Below, piece by piece: positions 8,540 to 16,090 of a DNA stretch of 33,638 bases. This DNA comes from Acidobacteriota bacterium. Lineage in GTDB: Bacteria > Acidobacteriota > Vicinamibacteria > Vicinamibacterales > UBA2999. How positions within the stretch are numbered: position 1 is the stretch's first letter; every line of letters begins with the position of its first letter. Position numbers and translations under genes: made by a program. The notes beneath the pieces are model-generated. The model saw only the letters and a program-made list of their open reading frames with translations. It searched no databases and was not told where the DNA came from. The stretch lies in the NCBI GenBank assembly GCA_020200025.1, contig JAIVJN010000026.1, positions 1-33,638 on the forward strand, given 5' to 3'.

Positions 8540-9715
8540 ATGCTCTCTTCCCGCGTTCCTCGTGATCTCACGCTCAATGCCACCGCGCGGGCCGTGGCGG
8601 CGCTCAGACGGCGCGGCGGCCCCCTGCTCGACTTGACCGAGTCGAATCCCACCCGAGTGGGCATCGCCTATCCACCGGATCTGCTGACGTCGCTGGCGGA
8701 CCCACGCGCGCTTGTTTACGACCCCGACCCGCTTGGTCTGTCCGTTGCCCGCGACGCGGTGGCGCGAGACTACGCACGCCGCGGACTCTCGGTGGACGCG
8801 TCGACCGTCGCGCTCACGGCGAGCACGAGCGAAGCCTACGCGCTCGTCTTCAAGCTCCTCTGCGATGCGGGAGACGCCGTGCTCGTTCCGCGGCCGAGCT
8901 ACCCGCTCTTCGACTACCTGACCAGACTCGAGCTCGTCGACGCGATTCCCTACCCACTCGAGTATCACGGCTCGTGGCGCATCGACGTCGACGAGCTCCG
9001 CCGGCGGCTGACCCCGCGCGTAAAGGCCGTGCTCGTCGTTTCTCCCAACAACCCCACCGGCTCGTTCCTGCACGGCGATGACCTTGATCTGATGGTGTCG
9101 ATCTTGAGCGAGCATGGCGCCGTGCTGATCGGCGACGAGGTGTTTGCGGACTATGGACTCGACCCTGCGCCGCACGCGCGATCCGTGCTGTCGCAACAAG
9201 CGGTGCCGGCTTTCGCGCTCGGCGGTCTCTCGAAGTCGGTTGGGTTGCCGCAGGTCAAGCTCGGCTGGTTCGCGCTCGCCGGGCCCGCGCACGTGGTACG
9301 AGACCTGCTGAACGCGTATGAAGTGATTGCGGACACGTACCTCTCGGTTTCGACGCCCGTGCAAGTGGCCGCGCCTGTCTTGCTGGAACGAGGCCGGGTT
9401 GTCAGGACGGCGATTCAAGAGCGGCTGACACGTAATCTCGGTACACTCAGGGCCCTCGTCGCTGAGGGTCCCGAGCTCTCGATTCTGCCCGTCGAGGGCG
9501 GCTGGTCGGCAGTGGTGCACGTGCCAACGACGCAGACGGAGGAGGAGCTCGTGCTGCAGTTGCTGGCAGAACGTGGCGTCCTCGTGCACCCCGGATATTT
9601 TTTCGACTTCCCACGAGAATCGTTCGTGATTGTCAGCCTTCTTCCTCACCCGAACGTGTTCGATCAAGCGATCGCCGGGCTCACCGCCCACGTACGAGGA
9701 GCGCTCGGCGGATGA
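8540..9715 (+). CDS. Pyridoxal-phosphate-dependent aminotransferase, class I/II
   Basis: Fold-type I aminotransferase of 391 aa, cytoplasmic. Visible landmarks are the N-terminal LTESNPTRVG, the cofactor-binding TASTSEAYALVFKLL, PRPSYPLFDYL, the conserved VSPNNPTGS (substrate/PLP contact), IGDEVFADYGL with the PLP-pyridine Asp, and GGLSKSVGLPQVKLGW with the Schiff-base Lys232. The carboxylate-binding Arg is expected near the C-terminal FPRESFVIVSLL. The substrate cannot be told from sequence; aspartate, alanine or aromatic amino acids are all possible. The stop overlaps the malQ start (ATGA). The start has no good Shine-Dalgarno and lies behind the leader hairpin. Confidence 0.9.
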   Translation: MLSSRVPRDLTLNATARAVAALRRRGGPLLDLTESNPTRVGIAYPPDLLTSLADPRALVYDPDPLGLSVARDAVARDYARRGLSVDASTVALTASTSEAYALVFKLLCDAGDAVLVPRPSYPLFDYLTRLELVDAIPYPLEYHGSWRIDVDELRRRLTPRVKAVLVVSPNNPTGSFLHGDDLDLMVSILSEHGAVLIGDEVFADYGLDPAPHARSVLSQQAVPAFALGGLSKSVGLPQVKLGWFALAGPAHVVRDLLNAYEVIADTYLSVSTPVQVAAPVLLERGRVVRTAIQERLTRNLGTLRALVAEGPELSILPVEGGWSAVVHVPTTQTEEELVLQLLAERGVLVHPGYFFDFPRESFVIVSLLPHPNVFDQAIAGLTAHVRGALGG

Positions 9716-11757
9716 TCGGCGGCCGTCGGTCGGGGGTGCTCCTTCCGCTCTTCTCGATGCGCTCCGCGCAGAGCTGGGGCATCGGAGAGTTTGCGGATCT
9801 CGCCGGCGTCGCTCGCTGGCTGGCGCTCGCGGGACAGTCATTCGTCCAGTTTCTGCCGATCAACGAGATGCCGCCGGGCGAGCGGTCGCCGTACTCGTCG
9901 ATGACGGCGATGGCGCTCGATCCGATCTTCGTTGCCGTGCCGCGTGTGCCAGATTTCGCCGGCATTGGTGGCGAAGCGGCGCTCGAGCCGTCGGAACGCT
10001 CGGCGCTCGAAAGTCTGCGCGAGCAAGCAGGGCTCGACTATCGAGGTGTCCGCGCCCTCAAGGACCAATGCTTGCGGCGCGCGTGGGAGCGCTTCGTGCG
10101 CGTGGAGTACGCGCGAGGCTCCAGCCGAGCGGCCAGACTCGACCGGTTCGAAGCCGAGGAAGCATGGTGGCTCGACGAGTACGCGCTCTTTCGCGCGTTG
10201 TCCGCGCATTTTGCCGATCGCGCCTGGTGGGATTGGCCCGAAGTCATCGCCACGCGGCGGCCCGAGGCTCTGCGCGAAGCCTTGGCCGTGCTCGACGGCG
10301 AGATTCGCTATCGCAAGTACCTGCAATGGTTGGCCGCTGACCAATGGAACGAGGCGCGGCGCCTGGCCTGGCCGGTCCGCGTCTTTGGCGATCTGCCGTT
10401 CATGGTGTCGGCCAATAGCCCCGACGTCTGGGCCAGACAAGATCAATTTCGCCGCGACGCCTCCGTCGGCGTGCCTCCCGATGCCTTCAGCGAGAGCGGG
10501 CAAGATTGGGGCCTACCGCCCTGGCGCTGGGAGACGATGGCCGCCACCGACTTTGCGTGGGTGCGTGCCCGGGCCACGCGCTCGGCGGCCATCTACGACG
10601 GCTTCCGTCTCGATCATCTGGTGGGGCTGTATCGCACCTACGTGCGCCCGCTCGACGCGCAGGCCCCGTTCTTCGCTCCCATCGACGAGCCGTCCCAACT
10701 CGCACTCGGCGAGACGCTCGTGAAAATCTACCAGGCCAGTGGGGCCGAGATTACCGCCGAGGATCTAGGGACCGTGCCCGACTTCGTGCGCGACTCTCTA
10801 CGCCACCTCGAAGTGCCTGGCTACAAGGTGCTGCGCTGGGAGCGGCAATGGAACGAGCCTGGCCAACCCTTCATCGATCCGTCCGCGTACCCCGAGATCG
10901 CCGTCGCGACACCGGGCACGCACGATAGCGAGACGCTGGCCGAGTGGTGGACGACACTCGATGACCACGATCGGGCCGCGGTGTTGGGCATGCCGAGCAT
11001 CGCGCGCGAGCTTCCCGACGACGCCAAGCTGGCGAGCAGATCCACATTGCCCGGGCCGGTGCTCGACGCCTTCATCAAGGCGCTCCTCACCTCGCCGGCG
11101 CGGATCGTCATCCTCCCGATGCAGGATCTCTTCGGCTGGTCCGACCGCATCAACACACCCGCCACCGTGGGCGAGACCAACTGGTCGTGGCGGATGCCCT
11201 GGGGCGCCGAAGGACTGATGCAGGAACGCGCAATCGAGCGACGGGTCTTGCGTGTACTCGAATCGCAGTTGGGCGTTGCGGCCCTGCATGCCGGGCAAGC
11301 GCAGTCGCACGTGCTTCACACCGTTCGAGCGGCCGGCCCATGCCGACATGTCCTGAAAGTACGCTTGGTTGCCGCTGCGCGGCAAGTGGCGCGGATAGTG
11401 CTGGATGTCGCCGGTCGTGAACTCTTGCTCGAACGCCTCGACGAGAACGGAGCGAAGCGTCTGGCCCGGCGTGAGGTCCGCCACCCTCAAGAAGAAGCCG
11501 TCGTAGGCCAGCACGTCGAAGTTCGGCTCGTCTTCCGTGTCATAGCAGACGTCGAACTCCACCTCCACGTAGTCCGCAGCGTTCGGGACGTTGAAGGCGG
11601 GGCTGAAGAGGCGCTCCCAGCGAACCGGCGATCCCATCGGATTGTCGTTGGCGTTCTGATGGAACGCGCCGTTCGAGGTCCCACAGAACGTGTTCGACGT
11701 CGTCCATGGGACGATGTTGGCGCCGCCACCATGGGCGGTTTGCCAGCCGAGGGGTAA
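9712..11757 (+). CDS. malQ: 4-alpha-glucanotransferase (amylomaltase, GH77), C-terminus abnormal
   Basis: Transfers alpha-1,4-glucan segments in maltodextrin and glycogen metabolism, in the cytoplasm. GH77 hallmarks are GVLLPLFSMRSAQSWGIG at the N-terminus, PYSSMTAMALDPIF, FGDLPFMVSANSPDVWA, FRLDHLVGL with nucleophile Asp301, AEDLG with acid/base Glu350, THDSET with Asp405, and INTPATVGETNWSWRMPW near the end. Recognisable MalQ sequence stops at about residue 503 (near 11220). The remaining roughly 178 codons to 11757 are the antisense of the BNR gene and have no MalQ character. Free-standing amylomaltases are about 500 residues, so only a short C-terminal piece and the true stop are missing. 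The start codon overlaps the aminotransferase stop (ATGA), suggesting one operon. Confidence 0.85.
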   Translation: MIGGRRSGVLLPLFSMRSAQSWGIGEFADLAGVARWLALAGQSFVQFLPINEMPPGERSPYSSMTAMALDPIFVAVPRVPDFAGIGGEAALEPSERSALESLREQAGLDYRGVRALKDQCLRRAWERFVRVEYARGSSRAARLDRFEAEEAWWLDEYALFRALSAHFADRAWWDWPEVIATRRPEALREALAVLDGEIRYRKYLQWLAADQWNEARRLAWPVRVFGDLPFMVSANSPDVWARQDQFRRDASVGVPPDAFSESGQDWGLPPWRWETMAATDFAWVRARATRSAAIYDGFRLDHLVGLYRTYVRPLDAQAPFFAPIDEPSQLALGETLVKIYQASGAEITAEDLGTVPDFVRDSLRHLEVPGYKVLRWERQWNEPGQPFIDPSAYPEIAVATPGTHDSETLAEWWTTLDDHDRAAVLGMPSIARELPDDAKLASRSTLPGPVLDAFIKALLTSPARIVILPMQDLFGWSDRINTPATVGETNWSWRMPWGAEGLMQERAIERRVLRVLESQLGVAALHAGQAQSHVLHTVRAAGPCRHVLKVRLVAAARQVARIVLDVAGRELLLERLDENGAKRLARREVRHPQEEAVVGQHVEVRLVFRVIADVELHLHVVRSVRDVEGGAEEALPANRRSHRIVVGVLMERAVRGPTERVRRRPWDDVGAATMGGLPAEG

Positions 11758-13854
11758 TGCTCCCGTTGCGACCGCATCGAAATTCTCCTCGAGCAAAGTG
11801 GTTTTCACCGGTGTGCCGGTGAACAGTGTGTGATGGAGCCGAGTCACACCATCGAGGCTGATCACCAGCAGCTCGAGCTCGATCGGCGTCCCCGCAACGA
11901 ACGTCGGCGCCAGTCGAATCGCGAACGGCAGAAATCCGTTCGCGGTTTGGCCGGGCAGAACGTTGGGATAAACCGTGATCGCCCAGGTAACTTCGACACC
12001 CGGCGTCGAGGTCCCAAGGATGCCGACAGGAAAGCGGACGGGTCTGGCGCTGATGGGATTCGTGACGTAGTTGAAGAGCGGCAGGTGCACGCCGATGGCT
12101 TCGCCAGGATCGGCGAAGGCATTGCCTCCCGTGACGGCGGTGGCGGCGCCGCGTACGGCCACCGTCGCATACGGCGTCAGATGCTCGAAGAGCGGGACGA
12201 TACGCACGACGGCGTCGGGCACCGTCAGGGCGGTGCTCGGCTGCCCGTCGGCGAAGCCTTCCGGTGGGGGGCTCGGGAGCGAGTAGGCCGCCCAGACTTG
12301 CCCGCCCGCCGCCACCATCTGGTTGTAGTCGCCCAGATTCGGCTGACTGGTGTCGTTGCCGTGCCCGGCTTTGAACGGCCGTTCTGTCAATGGACGCGGA
12401 GCCGACCACGTGCTGCCGCCATTGTCGGAAAACACGTAGCTCGTCTCGGTGCGATGCCCGCTGGTATCGACACCTTGGTCGTAGAAAAAGATCGAGACTC
12501 GGCCAGTCAGCGAGTCGACCGTTATCGTTGGGAACCACTGGGCCCGATCGTCACCAGGCCGACTGTTCACGGCGACCGGCGCGCTGAAGGTCGTTCCTCG
12601 GTCGATACTCCGCTGGAAGACGACATCGGCGCCGTCCAGCCCGTTGTTGCTGGCGTAGACGGCGTAGATATGGCCATCACGGGCGCCACCCGTGCGGTCG
12701 ACTGCCAACGCGGGCGAGTTATTGATGCGGTCGTTGCCAAGGACCTGATCCATCGTGATGAATTCTGGCGATAGCTCGATGGGCGGCTGCCATGTTTCGC
12801 CATTGTCCAACGATCGCGCGAAGGCGATGGTGTTGCCAAACCCGCCAAACACGCCGGGCGACGGGAAGCGTTCCCATGCGGCATAGACGTCGGCCGATCC
12901 TGCGGCAAAGCGCGGAATCGAGCTCTGTCCATCGGCGGCCACGCGGGAGATGATTCGGCCGTTGTCGACAGGCCAGGTGAGGCCGCCGTCAATGGAAAAC
13001 GCCGAGCGGATCTCAACCCCACCTGGCGCCGTCGCCGTGAAGTTGCTCCACGTCATGATGAGGCGCCCGGTGTCGGGATCCACATCGATAAACTCCTTGT
13101 CGGCCGCGTCGGCCGGAGCCGCGCCAACGGTGAGACCATTCGGATTGGTCGCGGGCACGACCTCGTAGGGGCCTTGCCATGTCTTGCCGCAGTCGGTCGA
13201 TCGATGCACTCCCATGGTTTGCACGGCGGTCGTGGCCGAGAACTTCCTCACGAGGATCGACGAGTAGACGAAGGTACAGCCGCCGAGATGCTTCACGTCA
13301 GGATCACCAAAGACCTGCGGGAAGATTGTGGTGCCGATGCTTTCGGTCGGCGCCGTAATCGGCAACGAACCTCCATCGGTGAAGGTGCGGCCACCGTCGC
13401 TGGAGTACATGAAGCCGGAGACCGAGGTTGGATTCAAGGCAAAGCCGCGGGTGTCGTTGAAGCCCACGACAACGAACTGTCGTGTGTGATCGATGGCGAT
13501 GGAGAGCTCGGCCTGCCCACCCGATGGACCTTCACGCAATCCAGCCGGGCAGCGCGGATCGTTCAGGCACAGATCATCATCCTCCTTGTCGTCCGATGCC
13601 TCGATGCCCGCGTCGAGACGTCCAGCCGCGTTGTCGCGGCCCGCGAGTGCTGCCGCCGCGCGTTCGGCCACGACCTCGCGCGCTCGCGCCGCAAGTTGCC
13701 CCATGGGGGACATCCGATCGTCGGTCGCTTTTGCGCGCACGGTTTGCGATGGTTGCGCGGCGGCCGGCGTGGCGATGGCGATGAGAGCGGCAAGGGTCAG
13801 CCCGAGGCAACATGCCGACCTTCCCGAGCGACGCGGCGGAAATACCATCACCAT
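10798..13854 (-). CDS. Secreted BNR/Asp-box (sialidase-fold) protein, C-terminus abnormal
   Basis: The ATG at 13854 has a strong Shine-Dalgarno (AGGAGG, 5-nt spacing) and opens a signal peptide ending in TPAAAQ. The track start at 14067 lies in tandem repeats and is rejected. Six Asp-box-like motifs mark a sialidase-type beta-propeller at about 150-480 (SSDGGRTF, STDCGKTW, SIDGGLTW, SLDNGETW, SIDRGTTF, SDNGGSTW). A beta-rich region follows, then a terminal jelly-roll-like domain from about 695 (EENFDAVATGALPLGW). Native sequence ends around residue 874 (YTQDPSLDCA). The remaining roughly 144 codons to 10798 are antisense to malQ. Sialidase chemistry is not proven; many such proteins only share the propeller. 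Predicted to be exported or cell-surface. Confidence 0.82.
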   Translation of the reverse strand: MVMVFPPRRSGRSACCLGLTLAALIAIATPAAAQPSQTVRAKATDDRMSPMGQLAARAREVVAERAAAALAGRDNAAGRLDAGIEASDDKEDDDLCLNDPRCPAGLREGPSGGQAELSIAIDHTRQFVVVGFNDTRGFALNPTSVSGFMYSSDGGRTFTDGGSLPITAPTESIGTTIFPQVFGDPDVKHLGGCTFVYSSILVRKFSATTAVQTMGVHRSTDCGKTWQGPYEVVPATNPNGLTVGAAPADAADKEFIDVDPDTGRLIMTWSNFTATAPGGVEIRSAFSIDGGLTWPVDNGRIISRVAADGQSSIPRFAAGSADVYAAWERFPSPGVFGGFGNTIAFARSLDNGETWQPPIELSPEFITMDQVLGNDRINNSPALAVDRTGGARDGHIYAVYASNNGLDGADVVFQRSIDRGTTFSAPVAVNSRPGDDRAQWFPTITVDSLTGRVSIFFYDQGVDTSGHRTETSYVFSDNGGSTWSAPRPLTERPFKAGHGNDTSQPNLGDYNQMVAAGGQVWAAYSLPSPPPEGFADGQPSTALTVPDAVVRIVPLFEHLTPYATVAVRGAATAVTGGNAFADPGEAIGVHLPLFNYVTNPISARPVRFPVGILGTSTPGVEVTWAITVYPNVLPGQTANGFLPFAIRLAPTFVAGTPIELELLVISLDGVTRLHHTLFTGTPVKTTLLEENFDAVATGALPLGWQTAHGGGANIVPWTTSNTFCGTSNGAFHQNANDNPMGSPVRWERLFSPAFNVPNAADYVEVEFDVCYDTEDEPNFDVLAYDGFFLRVADLTPGQTLRSVLVEAFEQEFTTGDIQHYPRHLPRSGNQAYFQDMSAWAGRSNGVKHVRLRLPGMQGRNAQLRFEYTQDPSLDCAFLHQSFGAPGHPPRPVGLAHGGGCVDAVGPAEEILHREDDDPRRRGEERLDEGVEHRPGQCGSARQLGVVGKLARDARHAQHRGPIVVIECRPPLGQRLAIVRARCRDGDLGVRGRIDEGLARLVPLPLPAQHLVARHFEVA
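11216..11240. other. Tail-to-tail junction without stop codons (malQ / BNR gene)
   Basis: Plus-strand MalQ similarity ends near 11220 (WGAEGLMQ). Minus-strand BNR-protein similarity ends near 11232 (YTQDPSLDCA). Neither gene has a stop codon here and there is no spacer. Each reading frame then runs hundreds of bases into the antisense of the other. This looks like a missing segment holding both gene ends, either a true deletion or an assembly join. Confidence 0.7.
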
Positions 13855-13859
13855 GGACG

Positions 13860-13865
13860 CCTCCT
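13860..13865 (-). promoter_or_regulatory. Shine-Dalgarno AGGAGG deciding the BNR gene start
   Basis: On the minus strand AGGAGG lies five bases before the ATG at 13854. This fixes the start well downstream of the longest ORF, whose extra N-terminus would be translated octamer repeats (SLPHSLIP units). Confidence 0.8.
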
Positions 13866-13959
13866 GTTGAGCCACGACCGGAACGCGGTGTGGGAGCGCG
13901 GCGAGCCTATGCCTCTCCGGGGATGGTGTCAACAGCGGCAGTAGTGTGAAGATCAAAAA

Positions 13960-14063
13960 TGAGGGAATGAGGGAGTGAGGGAGTGAGGGAATGAGGGAGT
14001 GCGGGAGTGAGGGAATGAGGGAGTGCGGGAGTGAGGGAATGAGGGAGTGCGGGAATGAAGGAG
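13960..14063 (+). repeat. Octamer tandem repeat TGAGGGAR/TGCGGGAR (13 copies)
   Basis: Thirteen contiguous 8-bp units of TGAGGGAA, TGAGGGAG or TGCGGGAR type fill 104 bp. Within it the order A-G-C recurs, giving a higher-order 24-bp period repeated about three times, which indicates expansion by unequal exchange or slippage. It lies between the divergent BNR and hydrolase genes, just outside their starts. In one frame of the minus strand it encodes a PHSLIPSL-type peptide, which creates the false long ORF. Confidence 0.93.
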
Positions 14064-14084
14064 TCATTCCGTCACTCCTTCATT
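14054..14084. repeat. Inverted repeat closing the octamer array
   Basis: AATGAAGGAGT (14054-14064) and ACTCCTTCATT (14074-14084) are perfect 11-bp inverted arms with a 9-nt loop. The left arm includes the last octamer. It could fold as a hairpin in either transcript leader, or be the remnant of a terminator. Confidence 0.7.
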
Positions 14085-14149
14085 GTGCAATTCTCGCCAC
14101 CGCCGTCGCTGAGGCGGTTCGAGTAGGATGACGCGGTGTGGAGGATCGC

Positions 14150-15190
14150 ATGATGACGAGCTCGTCCCCGCGACGTTCGGCTGCCTTGACCGTTGGCCTC
14201 GTGGCGCTCGTCACGGCATTCATCTGGACGTCTGCCGCTGCCGCCCAGACTCAGCCACCTCCGCTGAAGGGCGCGGCGGAGCCGCCGCCTCACGCCGTGC
14301 CGGTCAGCATCTCACTGGAGGATTTGCCCTATCCGCACCCGGTCTCCTATTTGCCGCTCACGGTGTACGGCCAAGACGTTCGCCTGGCGTACATGGACGT
14401 GCCGGCAGCGGGGGCGGGCAACGGCAAGACGATCGTCCTGTTCCATGGATTGAACTTCTTCGGCGAGGCGTGGGGCCCGACGATCGACGTCTTTCGCAAG
14501 GAAGGCTACCGCGTCGTCGTGCCGGATCAGATCGGCTTCGGGCGTTCGTCGAAACCCGACATTCCATACACGTTGAACGACATGGCGAGAAACACGCGCG
14601 CTCTGCTCGAGCACGTCGGAGTGAAACAGGCGATCGTGCTCGGTCACTCGATGGGCGGGATGGTCGCCACGCGCTTTTCCCTGTTCTATCCCGACCTCGC
14701 CACACACCTCGTCATCGAGAACCAGATTGGGCTCGAGGACGCGCGCTTGCAGCGGCCGTGGGGTGGCTTCGACGCCACGTTCAAGAGCAGCCTCGCGCGT
14801 GACTGGGTCGAGATTCGCCGCAACATCGAGCGCTATTTCGTGACATGGAAGCCTGAGTACGAGAAGTACGTGCTCATTCACTACGGCTGGACGCTCAGCG
14901 GCGATTGGCCGCGACTGGCGAAAATTCGCGCCGCCCTACAGCAGATGGTCTACCAGGAGCCGGTCGTCTACGACTGGCCTTTCATCAAAGTGAGAACGCT
15001 CGTCATCGGCGGAACCGAGGATGGGCCCAACTTCCCAGCGCTGGCCAAGCGAACCGCCGACACGATTCCCGGCGCCACGCTCGTCCTGTTTCCCAAGATC
15101 GGCCACAACCCGCACATGGAGGCGCCCGATCAATTCTTCCCGGCGGTGCTCAAGTGGCTGTCATCGGGAGCGCCATCCACTGCGCAATGA
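14150..15190 (+). CDS. Secreted alpha/beta-hydrolase
   Basis: The ATG at 14150 is preferred over the track's GTG at 14138 because GGAGG lies five bases upstream of it. The product has 346 aa with a signal peptide ending near SAAAAQ (about residue 34). Canonical alpha/beta-hydrolase features are the oxyanion-hole HGLNFFGEAWG, VVPDQIGFGRSSKPD, the nucleophile elbow GHSMGGM (Ser167), an acid in GGTEDGPN (Asp291) and the catalytic His319 in KIGHNPHMEAP. A cap segment lies between about 190 and 275. It resembles the epoxide hydrolase, dehalogenase and C-C hydrolase group; a Ser nucleophile argues for esterase or C-C hydrolase chemistry rather than epoxide or halide hydrolysis. The substrate is unknown. 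Predicted periplasmic. Confidence 0.88.
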   Translation: MMTSSSPRRSAALTVGLVALVTAFIWTSAAAAQTQPPPLKGAAEPPPHAVPVSISLEDLPYPHPVSYLPLTVYGQDVRLAYMDVPAAGAGNGKTIVLFHGLNFFGEAWGPTIDVFRKEGYRVVVPDQIGFGRSSKPDIPYTLNDMARNTRALLEHVGVKQAIVLGHSMGGMVATRFSLFYPDLATHLVIENQIGLEDARLQRPWGGFDATFKSSLARDWVEIRRNIERYFVTWKPEYEKYVLIHYGWTLSGDWPRLAKIRAALQQMVYQEPVVYDWPFIKVRTLVIGGTEDGPNFPALAKRTADTIPGATLVLFPKIGHNPHMEAPDQFFPAVLKWLSSGAPSTAQ

Positions 15191-15198
15191 TCCCCGAT

Positions 15199-15270
15199 AA
15201 CACGAAGACCACGAAGACCACCAAGGAAAGGAACTGAGGGTCGCCCTCAACCCTTCGTGTCCTTCGTGTT
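15199..15270. terminator. Bidirectional inverted-repeat terminator between convergent genes
   Basis: AACACGAAGACCACGAAG (15199-15216) pairs with CTTCGTGTCCTTCGTGTT (15253-15270) with two mismatches. Nested inside is the hairpin TGAGGG-TCG-CCCTCA (15235-15249). The element fills the 82-bp gap between the hydrolase and TPR genes and resembles the dispersed 'cacgaag' repeats common in many bacterial genomes. Terminator function is inferred from its place between converging genes. Confidence 0.65.
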
Positions 15271-15272
15271 GT

Positions 15273-16090
15273 CTATTTCTTCATCCGTTGTAAATCTGCC
15301 TCGGCGGCGATGAACCCGAAGGCGTTCCACTGCCGGCCTGCCACGACCTTTTCAAAGGTCTGCTTGGCCCGTGCCTGGTCACCGGTGACGAAGTAGTAGT
15401 TCCCCACGCCGTACCCTTGGGTGGCAATCGTCAGATCGTCGGCTTTCGCCGGATCGAGGAGCGCCTCCGGTTTCTCGATCCCTTTGTACATGAGCAGCCG
15501 GCGATGGTAGGAACCATTCTCGAGGATGTCCATCTTCGGCGTGATCCGCTCCAGCAGCTTTGCGGCCTCCGCCTTGCGATTCATCCGCATCAGCGTCATC
15601 CACTGCCAGTCGCTCGTGGCCGCCACCGAGTCGTCGTTGTTCGACACCTTCATGCACTCGTGATAGGCGTCGAGGGCTTTCGCATAGTTGCCGGTGAGGT
15701 AGTACGCGAGGCCGAGGTGATACCAGATGTTGAACTGCAGCGTGCTGCGCGGCTTGCCGGCTGCATTCGGCGCGCCGTCTGGCTCGATCTCGTCGGCCGC
15801 GCCCTTGACGAGCGAGGCGGCCTTCTCGAAATCGGCGGTCGCCCGGTCGAACTGGCGCACCGTGATGTAGCGGTGCCCGCGGTGACGATAGAGCTTTGGG
15901 TCGTCGCCGGCGGGATGAGCGGTTTGCCGGCCAACGACGTCGCCTCAGGCTTCCCCGTCTGGGCGCGCTCGGTCGGGGCCGCTGCCGCCAGCCCCGTCCC
16001 GAGGATCGCGGCGAGCGCGAGAACGCTGAGGACCCGTCCGGGAATAGGAGTGCCGAGTCTGGGCGCCGAACAGGTCCTAAGTGTCTTCAT
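15273..16090 (-). pseudogene. Secreted TPR-type protein gene, disrupted by frame change and apparent internal loss
   Basis: The 5' part (ATG at 16090) encodes a signal peptide and then TSLAGKPLIPPA. In a different frame the 3' part encodes GDDPKLYRHRGHRYITVRQFDRATADFEKA through NIWYHLGLAYYL, NDDSVAATSDWQWMTLMRM and HRRLLMYKG, ending at 15273. The frame switches near 15910. From memory of related acidobacterial TPR proteins, a segment of roughly 60 residues (with a WxGRRxAYLGR-type motif) normally lies between these two parts, so this looks like a deletion rather than a single-base slip. The start overlaps the end of rmuC by 14 bp, indicating co-transcription. The real gene may be intact in the organism if the join is an assembly error. 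Confidence 0.75.

Noticed and set aside
10798-11757. Possible genuine 960-bp sense/antisense gene overlap
   Set aside because: The overlapping parts of both ORFs are only translations of the opposite gene's complement. High GC leaves antisense frames open, so this is not two real overlapping genes.
13960-14063. Octamer array as a CRISPR or as a coding repeat (PHSLIPSL peptide)
   Set aside because: There are no spacers, the units are 8 bp, and a strong Shine-Dalgarno places the real start downstream at 13854.
15895-15925. Programmed ribosomal frameshift in the TPR gene
   Set aside because: No slippery heptamer and no family precedent; sequence also appears to be missing at the same point.
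15975-16000. Shared TERAQT words in the TPR and DinB-like proteins as a signal
   Set aside because: A six-residue match in one mature N-terminus and one C-terminus with different context is most simply chance in GC-rich sequence.
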